The notes: generated from the sequence alone by a model not told the origin. A stretch of 64,000 nt of DNA from an uncultured bacterium (GCA_905216195.1 CAJMSX010000005.1:1-64000), one strand, 5' to 3'; shown: positions 35,536 to 44,984, counted from the stretch's first letter. Made by a program: numbers and translations.

Positions 35536-36945
35536 ATGCTGGACACACTAAATAACTGGATCATTACTCTTAACGACTGGATCTGGACGATTCTGGTCAT
35601 TGCTCCTTTGATTGGTCTGGGATTCTATTTCACCTTACGGAGCCGCTTTGTACAATTTCGGAAAATCCGGGAAATGTTCCGGCTCTTGGGGGAAGGGATA
35701 GTCGGTTCGGCCGGAAAAAATACGGTTTCTTCTTTTCAGGCGTTTTGCATCGCAACCGCTTCACGGGTCGGTACCGGTAACCTGGCCGGAGTCGCTACGG
35801 CCGTTGCCCTGGGAGGTCCCGGAGCCGTTTTCTGGATGTGGGTGATCGCCCTCATCGGCTCGGCTTCGGCTTTTGTTGAATCTACTCTGGCCCAGATTTA
35901 CAAAGAAAAAGGCAAAGGTTCCTTTATTGGAGGGCCGGCTTTTTATATGAAAAAAGGATTGAAGAAAAAATGGATGGGAACGCTTTTCGCCGCTATCATT
36001 ATCGTGACCTTCGGTATGGTGTTCAACTCGGTCCAGGCCAATACGGTGTCCCTGGCTTTCTATGAAGTTTTCGGATTCAACCGGCTATGGATGGGAATCC
36101 TGATCACTTTTTTTACGTTTCTCACTATATTCGGCGGGATCCAGCGGGTTGCCAAGGTTTCGGGAATTATCGTACCGATTATGGCGATTGCCTACATTGC
36201 CGTGGCGCTCTACATCTTGCTATCCAATATCACGGTTTTACCTTCTCTCTTCGGCCATATTTTTGCCAATGCTTTCGGATTTGAACAAGTGGTGGGCGGA
36301 GGAATAGGAGCAACAGTTATGCAGGGAGTGCGCCGGGGACTGTTTTCCAACGAAGCCGGTATGGGATCGGCTCCGAACGCGGCAGCTACAGCGACGGTTA
36401 CTCATCCCGTTAAACAGGGATTGATTCAAGCCTTGAGCGTTTTCACCGACACCATCATCATTTGTAGCTGTACTGCCTTTATTATCCTGCTTTCCGGTTT
36501 ACCGCTGGACGGCAGCGTAAAAGGCATCCAGTTGACCCAAGCCGCACTGAGTAATGAAATCGGAGCTTTCGGAGGACAGTTTATTGCAGCTTGCATTTTG
36601 TTGTTCGCCTTCAGTTCCATCGTAGGCAATTACTCCTATTGCGAAACCAACCTATTCTTTATTTCCGGAAAAAAAATCTGGTTACAGGTATACCGCACCG
36701 GAGTAGGAGCTATGGTGTTTTTCGGTTCTATCGCGGGTTTGGACCTGGTATGGAACATGGCCGATTTGTTCATGGCTATCATGACGATAACCAACCTCAT
36801 CGCCATCGCCCTATTGAGCAAAATAGCCATGAAAGCCCTTTCCGACTATAACCGCCAGAAAAAAGCCGGCATAAAAAGCCCGGTCTTTAAAGCGTCCGCT
36901 ATTCCGGAATTAGGGAAGGAAGTCACGGAATGGGGGAATGAATGA
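35536..36945 (+). CDS. Alanine/glycine:cation symporter (AGCS family)
   Basis: The 469-residue inner-membrane protein has about 11-12 transmembrane helices. It shows the AGCS signature GTGNLAGVATAVALGGPGAVFWMW (residues 72-95 region) and the FSNEAGMGSAPNAAATA motif with the residues that contact Na+ and substrate. Members import alanine or glycine with Na+ or H+. An in-frame ATG 17 codons upstream lies before the predicted transcript start and adds no conserved sequence, so it was not used. The ridA gene follows 63 nt later. Confidence 0.92.
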   Translation: MLDTLNNWIITLNDWIWTILVIAPLIGLGFYFTLRSRFVQFRKIREMFRLLGEGIVGSAGKNTVSSFQAFCIATASRVGTGNLAGVATAVALGGPGAVFWMWVIALIGSASAFVESTLAQIYKEKGKGSFIGGPAFYMKKGLKKKWMGTLFAAIIIVTFGMVFNSVQANTVSLAFYEVFGFNRLWMGILITFFTFLTIFGGIQRVAKVSGIIVPIMAIAYIAVALYILLSNITVLPSLFGHIFANAFGFEQVVGGGIGATVMQGVRRGLFSNEAGMGSAPNAAATATVTHPVKQGLIQALSVFTDTIIICSCTAFIILLSGLPLDGSVKGIQLTQAALSNEIGAFGGQFIAACILLFAFSSIVGNYSYCETNLFFISGKKIWLQVYRTGVGAMVFFGSIAGLDLVWNMADLFMAIMTITNLIAIALLSKIAMKALSDYNRQKKAGIKSPVFKASAIPELGKEVTEWGNE

Positions 36946-37008
36946 CCCGGAGGTTTTCTGTAAATGCACGATGGAAAGTATTTTGAATTCAATTAATGAT
37001 AAGAAGTT

Positions 37009-37386
37009 ATGAAAAAAATCATCAATTCCCCGAAAGCCCCCAAAGCAATCGGTCCGTACAGCCAGGCTGTAGAAGTGAACGGAACGTTATACATCAGCGG
37101 ACAACTGCCGGTGGATGTCAACACCGGGAAATTTGTGGAAGGCGGCATTCAAGAACAAACGGAACAAGTGCTGAAAAATATCGGCTATATTCTGGAAGAA
37201 GCCGGTTACACTTACGATCAGGTTGTGAAATCGACTTGTTTACTGAGTGACATTTCCGATTTTGCGGCAATGAACGAAGTATACGCCCGGTATTATACTA
37301 AAGATTGCCCGGCCCGTGCCGCTTTTGCAGTTAAGTCTCTCCCTCTGGGAGCTCTGGTGGAAATCGAAACCATCGCAGCGAAATAA
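37009..37386 (+). CDS. ridA: RidA family enamine/imine deaminase
   Basis: The 125-residue protein is a standard RidA (YjgF/YER057c/UK114) member. It hydrolyses reactive 2-aminoacrylate and related enamines formed by PLP enzymes such as serine/threonine dehydratase, protecting other PLP enzymes. Conserved features are the start APKAIGPYSQAV, the core LYISGQLPVD, and CPARAAFAVKSLPLGALVEIE near the end, with the substrate-binding Arg (about residue 105). It is downstream of the amino acid symporter and is closed by a strong terminator. Confidence 0.95.
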   Translation: MKKIINSPKAPKAIGPYSQAVEVNGTLYISGQLPVDVNTGKFVEGGIQEQTEQVLKNIGYILEEAGYTYDQVVKSTCLLSDISDFAAMNEVYARYYTKDCPARAAFAVKSLPLGALVEIETIAAK

Positions 37387-37389
37387 AAG

Positions 37390-37413
37390 AAGCGGCTTCA
37401 GGCCGCTTTTTTA
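37390..37413 (+). terminator. Terminator of ridA
   Basis: AGCGGC (37391-37396), a TTCAG loop and GCCGCT (37402-37407) form a GC-rich stem followed by seven T. It directly follows the ridA stop. Confidence 0.9.
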
Positions 37414-37472
37414 TTATTTCCCCGAATTTTAATAATCATAAACAAAATCAATGGGTTTATAAAAAATAAAGA

Positions 37473-37504
37473 TTTGTTTTATTTTATAATTCCTTGTATA
37501 CTTG
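37473..37504 (+). promoter_or_regulatory. Promoter of the rubrerythrin gene
   Basis: TTTG (37473-37476) and TATACTTG (37497-37504) are 20 nt apart, close to the Bacteroidetes consensus. The predicted leader is about 37 nt before the ATG at 37548. Confidence 0.65.
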
Positions 37505-37547
37505 CATAAGGAAACAGTGCGCCATATTTATTTTAATACAATATACC

Positions 37548-38120
37548 ATGAGTATCAAAGGAACAAAAACAGAACAGAACCTGTTAAAGTCATTTGCAGG
37601 GGAATCACAGGCCAGAAGTCGCTACACTTTTTTCGCCAGTGTTGCTAAAAAAGAGGGTTTCGAACAAATTGCCGGGGTGTTTATGGAAACTGCCGAACAG
37701 GAGAAGGAACACGCCAAGAAATTTTTCAAGTATCTGGAAGGGGGCATGGTGGAAATCACCGCTTGTTATCCTGCAGGAGTGATAGGAACCACAGCCGATA
37801 ACCTGAAAGCAGCAGCCGAAGGAGAAAATGAAGAATGGGCCGATTTGTATCCTGAATTTGCGAAAGTAGCAGAAGAAGAAGGTTTTCCCGCTATAGCCAA
37901 TACCTTCAAACAAATAGCTAAAGTGGAGGCGGAACATGAAGCCCGTTACCGGACCCTTTTATCCCGGGTTACCGAAGGAAAGGTATTTGAAAGAGAGGAA
38001 GAAATCGAATGGCAATGCCGGAACTGCGGGTATGTTTACAAAGGAAAGAGTGCTCCCAAAGCCTGTCCTGCCTGTGCTCATCCTCAAGCTTATTTCGAAC
38101 CGAAAAAGAATAATTATTAA
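37548..38120 (+). CDS. Rubrerythrin
   Basis: The 190-residue protein has an N-terminal four-helix di-iron domain (GESQARSRYTFF, AEQEKEHAKKFF and VEAEHEARY supply the Glu/His ligands) and a C-terminal rubredoxin-like domain with CRNCGY and CPAC holding one iron. Rubrerythrin reduces hydrogen peroxide with NAD(P)H-derived electrons and protects anaerobes from oxygen. The start at 37548 gives the usual N-terminus; an upstream frame beginning at 37494 adds an unrelated 18 residues overlapping the promoter. Monocistronic with promoter and terminator. Confidence 0.96.
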   Translation: MSIKGTKTEQNLLKSFAGESQARSRYTFFASVAKKEGFEQIAGVFMETAEQEKEHAKKFFKYLEGGMVEITACYPAGVIGTTADNLKAAAEGENEEWADLYPEFAKVAEEEGFPAIANTFKQIAKVEAEHEARYRTLLSRVTEGKVFEREEEIEWQCRNCGYVYKGKSAPKACPACAHPQAYFEPKKNNY

Positions 38121-38125
38121 TTGGG

Positions 38126-38147
38126 AAACAGCCTTCGGGCTGTTTTT
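38126..38147 (+). terminator. Terminator of rubrerythrin
   Basis: AAACAGCC and GGCTGTTT (38126-38145) form an 8-bp stem with a TTCG tetraloop, followed by T-run. It lies between convergent genes and can act for the CDF gene too. Confidence 0.9.
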
Positions 38148-38148
38148 T

Positions 38149-39132
38149 TCAGGTCAACGAATTTTCATTTTTGGTAATGCCTTTCAGGGTAAATTGTCTC
38201 CATTGACTGAAGGGATGTAAGCGATGAGGGCAATCCATCAGCATACAATTTTCACAATGTTCTTCCAGACAGGGATCGGTGTGTATGCTGAGGCGGATAT
38301 GTCCGGAAAATTTCTCCGAAATCACCTTCCCTACTTCCTCACATACGGCATGACCTTTCCGGATATCGTAATACCAGGGCAAGGTCAGGTCGCAATCTAC
38401 GAAATAAGCACTCCCGTATTTCAGGACTTTCATGTTATGCACATCGATCCAGTCTTCCCGCCGGCTAATAATCAGTTCGTTGAGCATAGTTTTCAATACT
38501 TTTGTATCGGCTTTATCCATCAGGTTGGCCACGGTTTTCCGCAAAATACCTACTCCCGTATACACGATAACACTTCCGAAAATCAAAGCGAGGGCACTGT
38601 CTATCCAGGAAATGCGGGTCCAGTACAGCAAAAGAAGACCGACCACCAAACCGATGGAGGAATAGGTATCCGATTGTAAGTGGCGTCCTCCGGCCACTAA
38701 GGCAATGGAATTGTATTTTCGTCCCGTACGGATACTGTACCAGCCCATAACATAATTCACCAGCCCGGCTAAAGCTACAATAAGTATACCGATATCCAAC
38801 TGCTGGAGTTCGGCCGGACTGAAAAGCCGTTTGATTCCTTCCCATATAATGACTATACCCGCGACCAAAATCAGTATCCCTTCGACGGAAGCTGAAATCA
38901 GTTCGATTTTTCCATGTCCGAAAGGATGATCTTCGTCCCAGGGCTTGGAGGCTAGTGTAATGCTGTAGAGGCTGATAAAACCCGCCATAACGTTTACTAT
39001 ACTTTCCAGGGCATCCGTCAATATACCAACGGAATTGGTCAGGAAAAAAGCGAGAAATTTTCCCCCCAGCAAAAGAAGCGAACCGATGACAATCCGCCTT
39101 TGTACCCCTATTTTTATCTTTTCTTCACTCAT
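38149..39132 (-). CDS. Cation diffusion facilitator (CDF) metal exporter
   Basis: The 327-residue protein has six transmembrane helices (about 15-215) with the CDF features: TDALESIVNV in helix 2 and HLQSDTYSSIGLV in helix 5, whose Asp/His residues bind metal, and a cytoplasmic alpha/beta C-terminal domain (about 220-300). It exports divalent cations such as Zn2+ or Fe2+ in exchange for protons. The C-terminal tail has a Cys/His cluster (CLEEHCENCMLMDCPH, about 291-306) that may be a metal-sensing site and is not seen in all family members. It is convergent with rubrerythrin and divergent from the MFS gene. Confidence 0.92.
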   Translation of the reverse strand: MSEEKIKIGVQRRIVIGSLLLLGGKFLAFFLTNSVGILTDALESIVNVMAGFISLYSITLASKPWDEDHPFGHGKIELISASVEGILILVAGIVIIWEGIKRLFSPAELQQLDIGILIVALAGLVNYVMGWYSIRTGRKYNSIALVAGGRHLQSDTYSSIGLVVGLLLLYWTRISWIDSALALIFGSVIVYTGVGILRKTVANLMDKADTKVLKTMLNELIISRREDWIDVHNMKVLKYGSAYFVDCDLTLPWYYDIRKGHAVCEEVGKVISEKFSGHIRLSIHTDPCLEEHCENCMLMDCPHRLHPFSQWRQFTLKGITKNENSLT

Positions 39133-39188
39133 AAAAATTCAGGTTTAGAAAAGGGAAAGTTAAAAAAAAAATGCTTTCCCCCCATCTA

Positions 39189-39218
39189 TTGGATTCTAAT
39201 ATATTTCCTTTAACTTTG
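39189..39218 (+). promoter_or_regulatory. Promoter of the MFS transporter gene
   Basis: TTGG (39189-39192) and TAACTTTG (39211-39218) lie 18 nt apart. The -7 box matches TAnnTTTG exactly; the -33 box is one base off TTTG. The ATG is 41 nt downstream. Confidence 0.6.
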
Positions 39219-39259
39219 ACTGCCTTTGCATAAAATTAATCTTAAATAACATTTCAATC

Positions 39260-40615
39260 ATGATCGAAAAAATTCAACAAACACTAAGGGATTCAGCGGT
39301 AGCGCGCTGGTCAGCCCTTGCCGTCGTCGCATTCACCATGCTGTGCGGGTATTTTTTAACGGATGTGATGGCTCCTTTAAAACCTTTACTGGAAGAACAA
39401 CTCTTGTGGAGTAGTACCGATTACGGGATCTTTACCAGTGCCTACGGGTGGTTTAACGTATTTCTGCTGATGTTGATTCTAGGCGGTATCGTATTGGATA
39501 AAATGGGAGTTCGGTTTACGGGATTAGGCGCTTGTTTGTTGATGGTTATCGGAGCCGGTGTGAAATACTACGCCATTTCGGATCTGTTTCCGGCCGGAGG
39601 CCAGATATGGGGTTTCAGTTCCCGGGTAATCGTAGCCGGATTAGGTTACGCCACCTTTGGTGTCGGAGTCGAAACCGCCGGTATTACCGTGTCGAAGATC
39701 ATCGTTAAATGGTTTAAAGGCAAAGAATTGGCACTGGCTATGGGCCTGGAAATGGCTACGGCCCGTTTAGGGACTTCTTTGGCATTGATTATTTCCGCTC
39801 CCCTGGCGGAATACTTCGAAAGCGTATCCGCACCGATTCTGCTGTGCTTCATTATGCTTTGTATCGGTACCATTTCCTTTATGGTGTATATGGTTATGGA
39901 TAAAAAACTGGAAAAATCCATTCCCGAAACGGATGAACCCGAAGAAGGTTTCTGTTTGAAAGATATCTGGGAAATTATTACCAACAAAGGCTTCTGGCTG
40001 ATCGCTTTATTGTGTGTGCTCTTTTATTCAGCCGTTTTCCCCTTCCTGAAATATGCTACCGACCTCATGGTTAACAAATATGCCGTAGATCCTAAATTAG
40101 CGGGAATCATACCGGGCTTATTGCCTGTGGGAACCATCATTCTCACGCCCCTTTTCGGAAATTTATACGATCGTAAGGGAAAAGGAGCAACGATTATGAT
40201 GATCGGAGCCATTATGCTGATCGGCGTGCACGGTTTATTTGCTTTACCTATACTGAATCATTGGTTATTCGCCACTTTCGTTATGCTGGTTTTGGGAGTT
40301 GCTTTCTCCCTGGTACCTTCAGCCATGTGGCCGTCTGTTCCTAAAGTAATACCGGAAAAACAACTGGGAACCGCCTATGCACTGATTTTCTGGGTACAAA
40401 ACTGGGGATTGATGGGTGTTCCCGCTTTGATCGGCTGGGTACTCGATAAATATTGCAAACTGGGAGGAGAAGGACAACCGGCATACGATTATACCTTACC
40501 CATGATTATATTTACCGGATTCGGCGTTCTCGCCCTGATCGTAGCTATCTTGTTGAAAAAAGAAGATAAGAAAAAAGGATACGGTTTGGAATTACCGAAT
40601 ATAGTGAAAAAATAA
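39260..40615 (+). CDS. MFS transporter, MFSD1-like
   Basis: A 451-residue major facilitator protein with 12 predicted transmembrane helices and a central charged loop (about 210-230). The layout and motifs such as FLTDVMAPLKPLLEEQL, YGWFNVFLLMLILGG and GKGATIMMIG resemble bacterial relatives of the eukaryotic lysosomal dipeptide exporter MFSD1 and glucarate/nitrate-type permeases. The substrate is unknown; dipeptides are one possibility. It has its own promoter and a strong terminator, so it is monocistronic, divergent from the CDF gene. Confidence 0.8.
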   Translation: MIEKIQQTLRDSAVARWSALAVVAFTMLCGYFLTDVMAPLKPLLEEQLLWSSTDYGIFTSAYGWFNVFLLMLILGGIVLDKMGVRFTGLGACLLMVIGAGVKYYAISDLFPAGGQIWGFSSRVIVAGLGYATFGVGVETAGITVSKIIVKWFKGKELALAMGLEMATARLGTSLALIISAPLAEYFESVSAPILLCFIMLCIGTISFMVYMVMDKKLEKSIPETDEPEEGFCLKDIWEIITNKGFWLIALLCVLFYSAVFPFLKYATDLMVNKYAVDPKLAGIIPGLLPVGTIILTPLFGNLYDRKGKGATIMMIGAIMLIGVHGLFALPILNHWLFATFVMLVLGVAFSLVPSAMWPSVPKVIPEKQLGTAYALIFWVQNWGLMGVPALIGWVLDKYCKLGGEGQPAYDYTLPMIIFTGFGVLALIVAILLKKEDKKKGYGLELPNIVKK

Positions 40616-40690
40616 ACGACGGTTGACCAGGAAAAATGCCGGAAGTAAAAACCGGTTTTGCCATAACCGGTAAATGAGTAAAAACAGGGT

Positions 40691-40725
40691 AGCGGAAACT
40701 CTATAGAAAGTTTCCGCTATTTTTT
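40691..40725 (+). terminator. Terminator of the MFS gene
   Basis: AGCGGAAACT (40691-40700) and AGTTTCCGCT (40709-40718) form a perfect 10-bp stem, followed by ATTTTTT. Confidence 0.9.
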
Positions 40726-40773
40726 GTATTTTTGACGGACGATCGGAGGAACCGACCGGTAATAGTAAAGGTT

Positions 40774-41721
40774 ATGAACAGAATCACAAAACTCTTCGGC
40801 ATACAATATCCCATTATACAGGGAGGCATGGTCTGGTGCAGCGGCTGGAAACTGGCCGGCGCAGTCAGTGAGCACGGCGGACTCGGTCTGTTGGGAGCCG
40901 GCTCTATGCATCCGGAAACTCTCCGGGAACACATACGTAAAATAAAGTCGGCCACCGACAAGCCCTGGGGTGTTAACGTCCCTTTGCTTTATCCGGAGAT
41001 CGACCGGTTGATGGAAATTTTGACGGAAGAAAAAGTAAAAATCGTTTTCACCTCCGCCGGGAGTCCGAAAAAATGGACCCCCTACCTGAAATCCCAAGGG
41101 ATGACGGTGGTACACGTCGTCAGCAGTGCACTTTTTGCCCGGAAGAGCGAAGAGGCCGGTGTAGATGCCGTCGTGGCCGAAGGATTTTAAGCCGAAGGAC
41201 AAAACGGAAGAGAACAAACGACGACTCTGGCACAGATCACGAACGTAAGCGCGCACTCTTCGTTGCCGGTGATTGCTGCGGGGGGAATTGCCTCCGGCAA
41301 AGCCATCGCTTCCGTCATGATGCTGGGAGCCGAAGGCGTACAGATCGGCAGCCGCTTCGCCGTAGCGAAGGAATCTTCCGCACATCCGGATTTTAAACGG
41401 AGAGTTTATCAAACGGAAGAAGGAGGAACTCTGCTGGCATTAAAAAAACTGGCTCCTACCCGCCTGATCCGTAATGAATTTTTCGAACAGGTAAAAAAAT
41501 TGGAAGAGGCCGGTGCAGATGCCGATACGCTGAGAGAATTATTGGGAAAAGGACGGGCCAAAAAAGGAATATTCGAAGGAGACCTGGTCGAAGGAGAATT
41601 GGAGATCGGACAGATTTGCTCCCTGTTAAAACAAGAAGAAAGTGTGGCCGATATCATGCGAGACCTGGTCTGCGATTACAACGAGGCTGTACGACAATGC
41701 TCCCGGAATCTCATGGAATAA
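40774..41721 (+). pseudogene. Nitronate monooxygenase / FabK-like flavoprotein, interrupted by one in-frame stop
   Basis: The whole 948-nt frame encodes a nitronate monooxygenase-family TIM barrel (2-nitropropane dioxygenase type, related to enoyl-ACP reductase FabK). The N-terminus has FGIQYPIIQGGMVWCSG and the later part PVIAAGGIASGKAI and GAEGVQIGSRF for FMN binding. At 41188-41190 a TAA sits in VVAEGF-stop-AEGQNG, where relatives have Glu (EGFEAGGHNG), so it is a single GAA-to-TAA change. The first 138 codons lack half the FMN site, and a restart at 41263 would make only a C-terminal piece. Either a recent pseudogene or a base error. Confidence 0.85.
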
Positions 41722-41756
41722 AAAAAGGAAAGACAATCCGCTAAAAAGAAAAACAA

Positions 41757-43001
41757 ATGATAAAATTTTCCCGGCATATACTGGATAACGGACTCACGGT
41801 TCTATGCAATACGGATACCGGAACCCCTTTCGTTTCCGTAAATATACTTTACAAAGTCGGCTCCCGGAATGAATCGGAGGATCAAACGGGGTTTGCACAC
41901 CTATTCGAACATTTGATGTTCGGAGGATCGGTAAATATTCCGGATTACGATCGGGAGGTACAATTAGCCGGAGGCGATAACAACGCTTACACCAATAACG
42001 ACCATACCAATTATTACATCAATCTGCCGGCCTCCAATTTGGAAACCGCCTTGTGGTTGGAATCGGACCGGATGTCGGGTTTGAACCTGTCTCAGCATAC
42101 GCTGGACGTACAAAAACAAGTGGTTATCGAAGAATTCAAACAAAGCTATCTCAACGCTCCGTATGGGGATGTATGGCTGCAACTTCGGCCTTTGGCCTAC
42201 CAGAAGCATCCTTACCGATGGTCCACCATCGGCAAATCGCCGGAACATATTGAAAAAGCTACACTGGAAGACGTAAAGGAGTTTTTTCACCGGTTTTATG
42301 CTCCCGATAATGCCATTCTCAGCATTAGCGGAAATGTTAACGAAAAAGAAGCCCTGGAAAAAGTCAAAAAATGGTTCGGAGATATTCCGGCTTCCCACAT
42401 GCCAAAATCAAGGCTCCCTTCCGAACCCCATCAGACCGGGGAGAGAAGAAGGGTATCGGAAGGAAATGCCGTACCGGCCGATGCCATTTATAAGGTTTAT
42501 CACATGGGAGGCAGATTATCCGAAAATTTCTACATCTGTGATATCATTTCAGACGTACTTTCCAACGGGCAATCTTCCCGGCTCTATCTCAACCTGATCA
42601 AAAACAGCCGTCTATTCTCTTCTATCGACGCTTACGTAACGGGAGATGCCGATCCCGGCCTGTTTGTTTTCAGCGGAAAACTTTCCGAACACACGGAGAT
42701 GGAAGAGGCGGAAAAGGCCATTCAAAGGGAAATAGAACGCTTTATCGCGGAACCGGTAACGGAACACGAATTACAAAAGGTGATCAACAAGACGGAAGCC
42801 CGTATCAGCTTCAGCGAAATCAATTATCAGCATAAAGCAAACAACCTGGCCGTTTTCGAATCGCTGGGAGATGTCGATTTGATCAACCGGGAAAAAGAAA
42901 GATACGAAGTAATTACCGTAGATAAAATAAAAGAAACCGCCCGGACGCTCTTTGCTCCGGAAAATTCTTCTACACTCATTTATCTGAAAAAACGAAACTA
43001 A
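41757..43001 (+). CDS. M16 family zinc metallopeptidase, catalytic subunit
   Basis: The 414-residue protein has the inverted zinc motif HLFEH (His48, Glu51, His52) and a downstream EEF-type glutamate (about residue 128) as third ligand, as in pitrilysin/insulinase peptidases. It lacks a signal peptide. The second half carries the usual inactive M16 domain. Together with the next gene it makes the two-chain M16 type in which one chain brings zinc and the other the substrate-binding R/Y pair. The partner begins 15 nt after its stop. Probable role: degrading peptides. Confidence 0.93.
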   Translation: MIKFSRHILDNGLTVLCNTDTGTPFVSVNILYKVGSRNESEDQTGFAHLFEHLMFGGSVNIPDYDREVQLAGGDNNAYTNNDHTNYYINLPASNLETALWLESDRMSGLNLSQHTLDVQKQVVIEEFKQSYLNAPYGDVWLQLRPLAYQKHPYRWSTIGKSPEHIEKATLEDVKEFFHRFYAPDNAILSISGNVNEKEALEKVKKWFGDIPASHMPKSRLPSEPHQTGERRRVSEGNAVPADAIYKVYHMGGRLSENFYICDIISDVLSNGQSSRLYLNLIKNSRLFSSIDAYVTGDADPGLFVFSGKLSEHTEMEEAEKAIQREIERFIAEPVTEHELQKVINKTEARISFSEINYQHKANNLAVFESLGDVDLINREKERYEVITVDKIKETARTLFAPENSSTLIYLKKRN

Positions 43002-43016
43002 ATCCTTAATCCGTTC

Positions 43017-44306
43017 ATGATGACAGTAAACCGAAAAATCAGGCCCGAATTATCCGAATTATCCTTACCTTCCCTCCTGCCTCATACCTGTACAAAATTG
43101 AGTAACGGTATCGGACTGATCGTACTTTCCGACCCCAGCCAGGAAGTTTTCAAAATGGATGTAATTTTTGAAGCCGGACCTTATTATCAACCCTCTCCTC
43201 TGATAGCTTCGACCGCCCTCCATATGTTGAACGAAGGAACCCGGCACCATACTTCGGCGGCGATTGCGGAAACTTTCGATTATTACGGAGCGTATATCGA
43301 TTTCAACAACGGCATGCATAAAGCGGAATTAAACCTGCTCTCTCTCAACAAATATGCGAACGAAACCATCGACATGCTGGCGGAAATGGTCCGGGAAAGT
43401 ATTTTCCCCGAACACGAACTCGAAATATACCTTCGGAATAAAAAACAGGCTTTCCTGACAGAAAAAGAAAAAACCTCCTGGCTGGCACGCAAGGAATTTT
43501 TTCGGGTATTGTTCGGGAAGAATCATCCGTATGCGAACGTAACCCATGAACGAGATTACGAATCCGTCAAACGTCAATCTCTCGTGGACTTTTACCGGGA
43601 GAGAATCAACGCTGCACATTGCAGTATTGTGCTGTCGGGCAACGTTACCGGCCCCATTCAAAATCAAGTCGCCGACCTCTTCGGTACCCTCGGGCATCCG
43701 GCCGTCTCTCCCTCCATCCCCCGATATGAATTCCAACCTTCCGCTCCCGGATCCTATAACGTTCCCAAAACGAATGCCGTACAATCCAGCATCCGTATCG
43801 GTAAATCAGGCGTATCTCTGGTCCAAAAAGATTATGCGGCTTTTCAACTCCTGAATATGGTATTGGGAGGATATTTCGGTTCCCGCCTGATGTCCAACAT
43901 CCGGGAAGAGAAGGGCTACACCTACGGAATCTATTCTTTTAACGTTACTCTCCCCAAAGCCAGCTATTGGTGCGTCACAGCCGACGTCAACAGCCAGTTT
44001 ACCGAAGCTGCGATAGAGGAAACCCTCAAAGAAATCCGGAAAATACAAACGGAACTGATTCCGGAAGAAGAACTTGCTCTAGTAAAAAATTATTACCATG
44101 GAGAGTTATTGAGAGAAATCGACGGAGTTTTTTCCCAGGCCGATTCCTTAAAAAACAAATTGACTTACGGCATGGACAATAGCATCTATCGGAACATCAT
44201 CGAACAAATTAAAACCTGTACGCCGGAGTACTTGCTGGACTTAGCCAACCGTTACCTCAAAACGGAAGAATTATATATCGTAACGTCCGGTCCGGGAAAA
44301 ATATAA
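43017..44306 (+). CDS. M16 family peptidase, non-catalytic subunit
   Basis: The 429-residue protein has the M16 fold, but the zinc motif is replaced by HMLNE (about residues 69-73) without the second His. The C-terminal half keeps the substrate-site pair in GGYFGSRLMSNIREEKGYTYG, with Arg and Tyr that bind peptide ends. This fits the non-catalytic partner of heterodimeric M16B peptidases. It follows the catalytic-subunit gene by 15 nt and ends in a hairpin terminator. Confidence 0.92.
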   Translation: MMTVNRKIRPELSELSLPSLLPHTCTKLSNGIGLIVLSDPSQEVFKMDVIFEAGPYYQPSPLIASTALHMLNEGTRHHTSAAIAETFDYYGAYIDFNNGMHKAELNLLSLNKYANETIDMLAEMVRESIFPEHELEIYLRNKKQAFLTEKEKTSWLARKEFFRVLFGKNHPYANVTHERDYESVKRQSLVDFYRERINAAHCSIVLSGNVTGPIQNQVADLFGTLGHPAVSPSIPRYEFQPSAPGSYNVPKTNAVQSSIRIGKSGVSLVQKDYAAFQLLNMVLGGYFGSRLMSNIREEKGYTYGIYSFNVTLPKASYWCVTADVNSQFTEAAIEETLKEIRKIQTELIPEEELALVKNYYHGELLREIDGVFSQADSLKNKLTYGMDNSIYRNIIEQIKTCTPEYLLDLANRYLKTEELYIVTSGPGKI

Positions 44307-44312
44307 TAACCG

Positions 44313-44344
44313 GAAAGCCGGATTGCTAACCCCTCCGGCTTTTC
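44313..44344 (+). terminator. Terminator of the M16 pair
   Basis: GAAAGCCGGA (44313-44322) pairs with TCCGGCTTTTC (44334-44344) across an 11-nt loop; the downstream arm carries the T-run. Confidence 0.75.
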
Positions 44345-44370
44345 TGCGTATATGATCAAAAAACAAACCT

Positions 44371-44847
44371 ATGAAAACGTTCCTCCTCCTCCTGCTATGT
44401 TGTACGGCCTCTCTGCTCAACGCCCAACGTCCCAAAACGACAGAAGAAAATTTTCAAAAAATCCTTGCACTCGTCGAAAGTAAAGAATTCCGGATCGATT
44501 TGCGGATCGCTACTCCGCTCAACGGTACCAATATCAACATCGACAGCGCATATATCACCGTTAAAGATACCCTGGCCGCCGGCTATATGCCTTATTACAG
44601 TGCCCATTACTCTTTTCCGATGACCGGAAAGAAAGGAATCAATTTCGATAACGTGATCCTGAATCCCAGTTTACGGGTCAAAGGCAAAAAAAACCGGAAA
44701 ACCATCAAATTTCAATTCGATATTATCGGAAAAAACGATTCTTACAAACTCCAAATGGACATACAAGACGATAAAACCTGTTACCTCTTCGTTACCAGTC
44801 TCAAGAGAAGTCCCATCTCCTATATCGGAACCCTCCGCAAACTCTGA
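44371..44847 (+). CDS. DUF4251 domain-containing exported protein
   Basis: The 158-residue protein has a signal peptide (cut after LNAQ) and a DUF4251 domain (about 28-155), a beta-rich Bacteroidetes family of unknown function. The family patterns NINIDSAYITVKDTLAAGYMP, YSFPM and LQMDIQDDKTCYLFVTS are all visible. No lipobox. It stands between the M16 pair and the PadR gene, with a terminator upstream, so it has its own promoter region. Confidence 0.85.
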   Translation: MKTFLLLLLCCTASLLNAQRPKTTEENFQKILALVESKEFRIDLRIATPLNGTNINIDSAYITVKDTLAAGYMPYYSAHYSFPMTGKKGINFDNVILNPSLRVKGKKNRKTIKFQFDIIGKNDSYKLQMDIQDDKTCYLFVTSLKRSPISYIGTLRKL

Positions 44848-44984
44848 AAAACCGGGAGAAGAAGAAATTCCCTTTCCGGGAGCCACTACTTATTTTTTAG
44901 TCCGCTCCATTTTTACAACAAACTTACAATCAAATATTTATATCATACTGATTTTTATTTTCCCAGATAGATCAAAAAAATTTA

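Noticed and set aside
41188..41190. Recoding of the stop codon in the nitronate monooxygenase gene (selenocysteine or pyrrolysine)
   Set aside because: UAA is not used for either residue, and the position is a Glu in relatives, so a simple mutation or error is the better reading.
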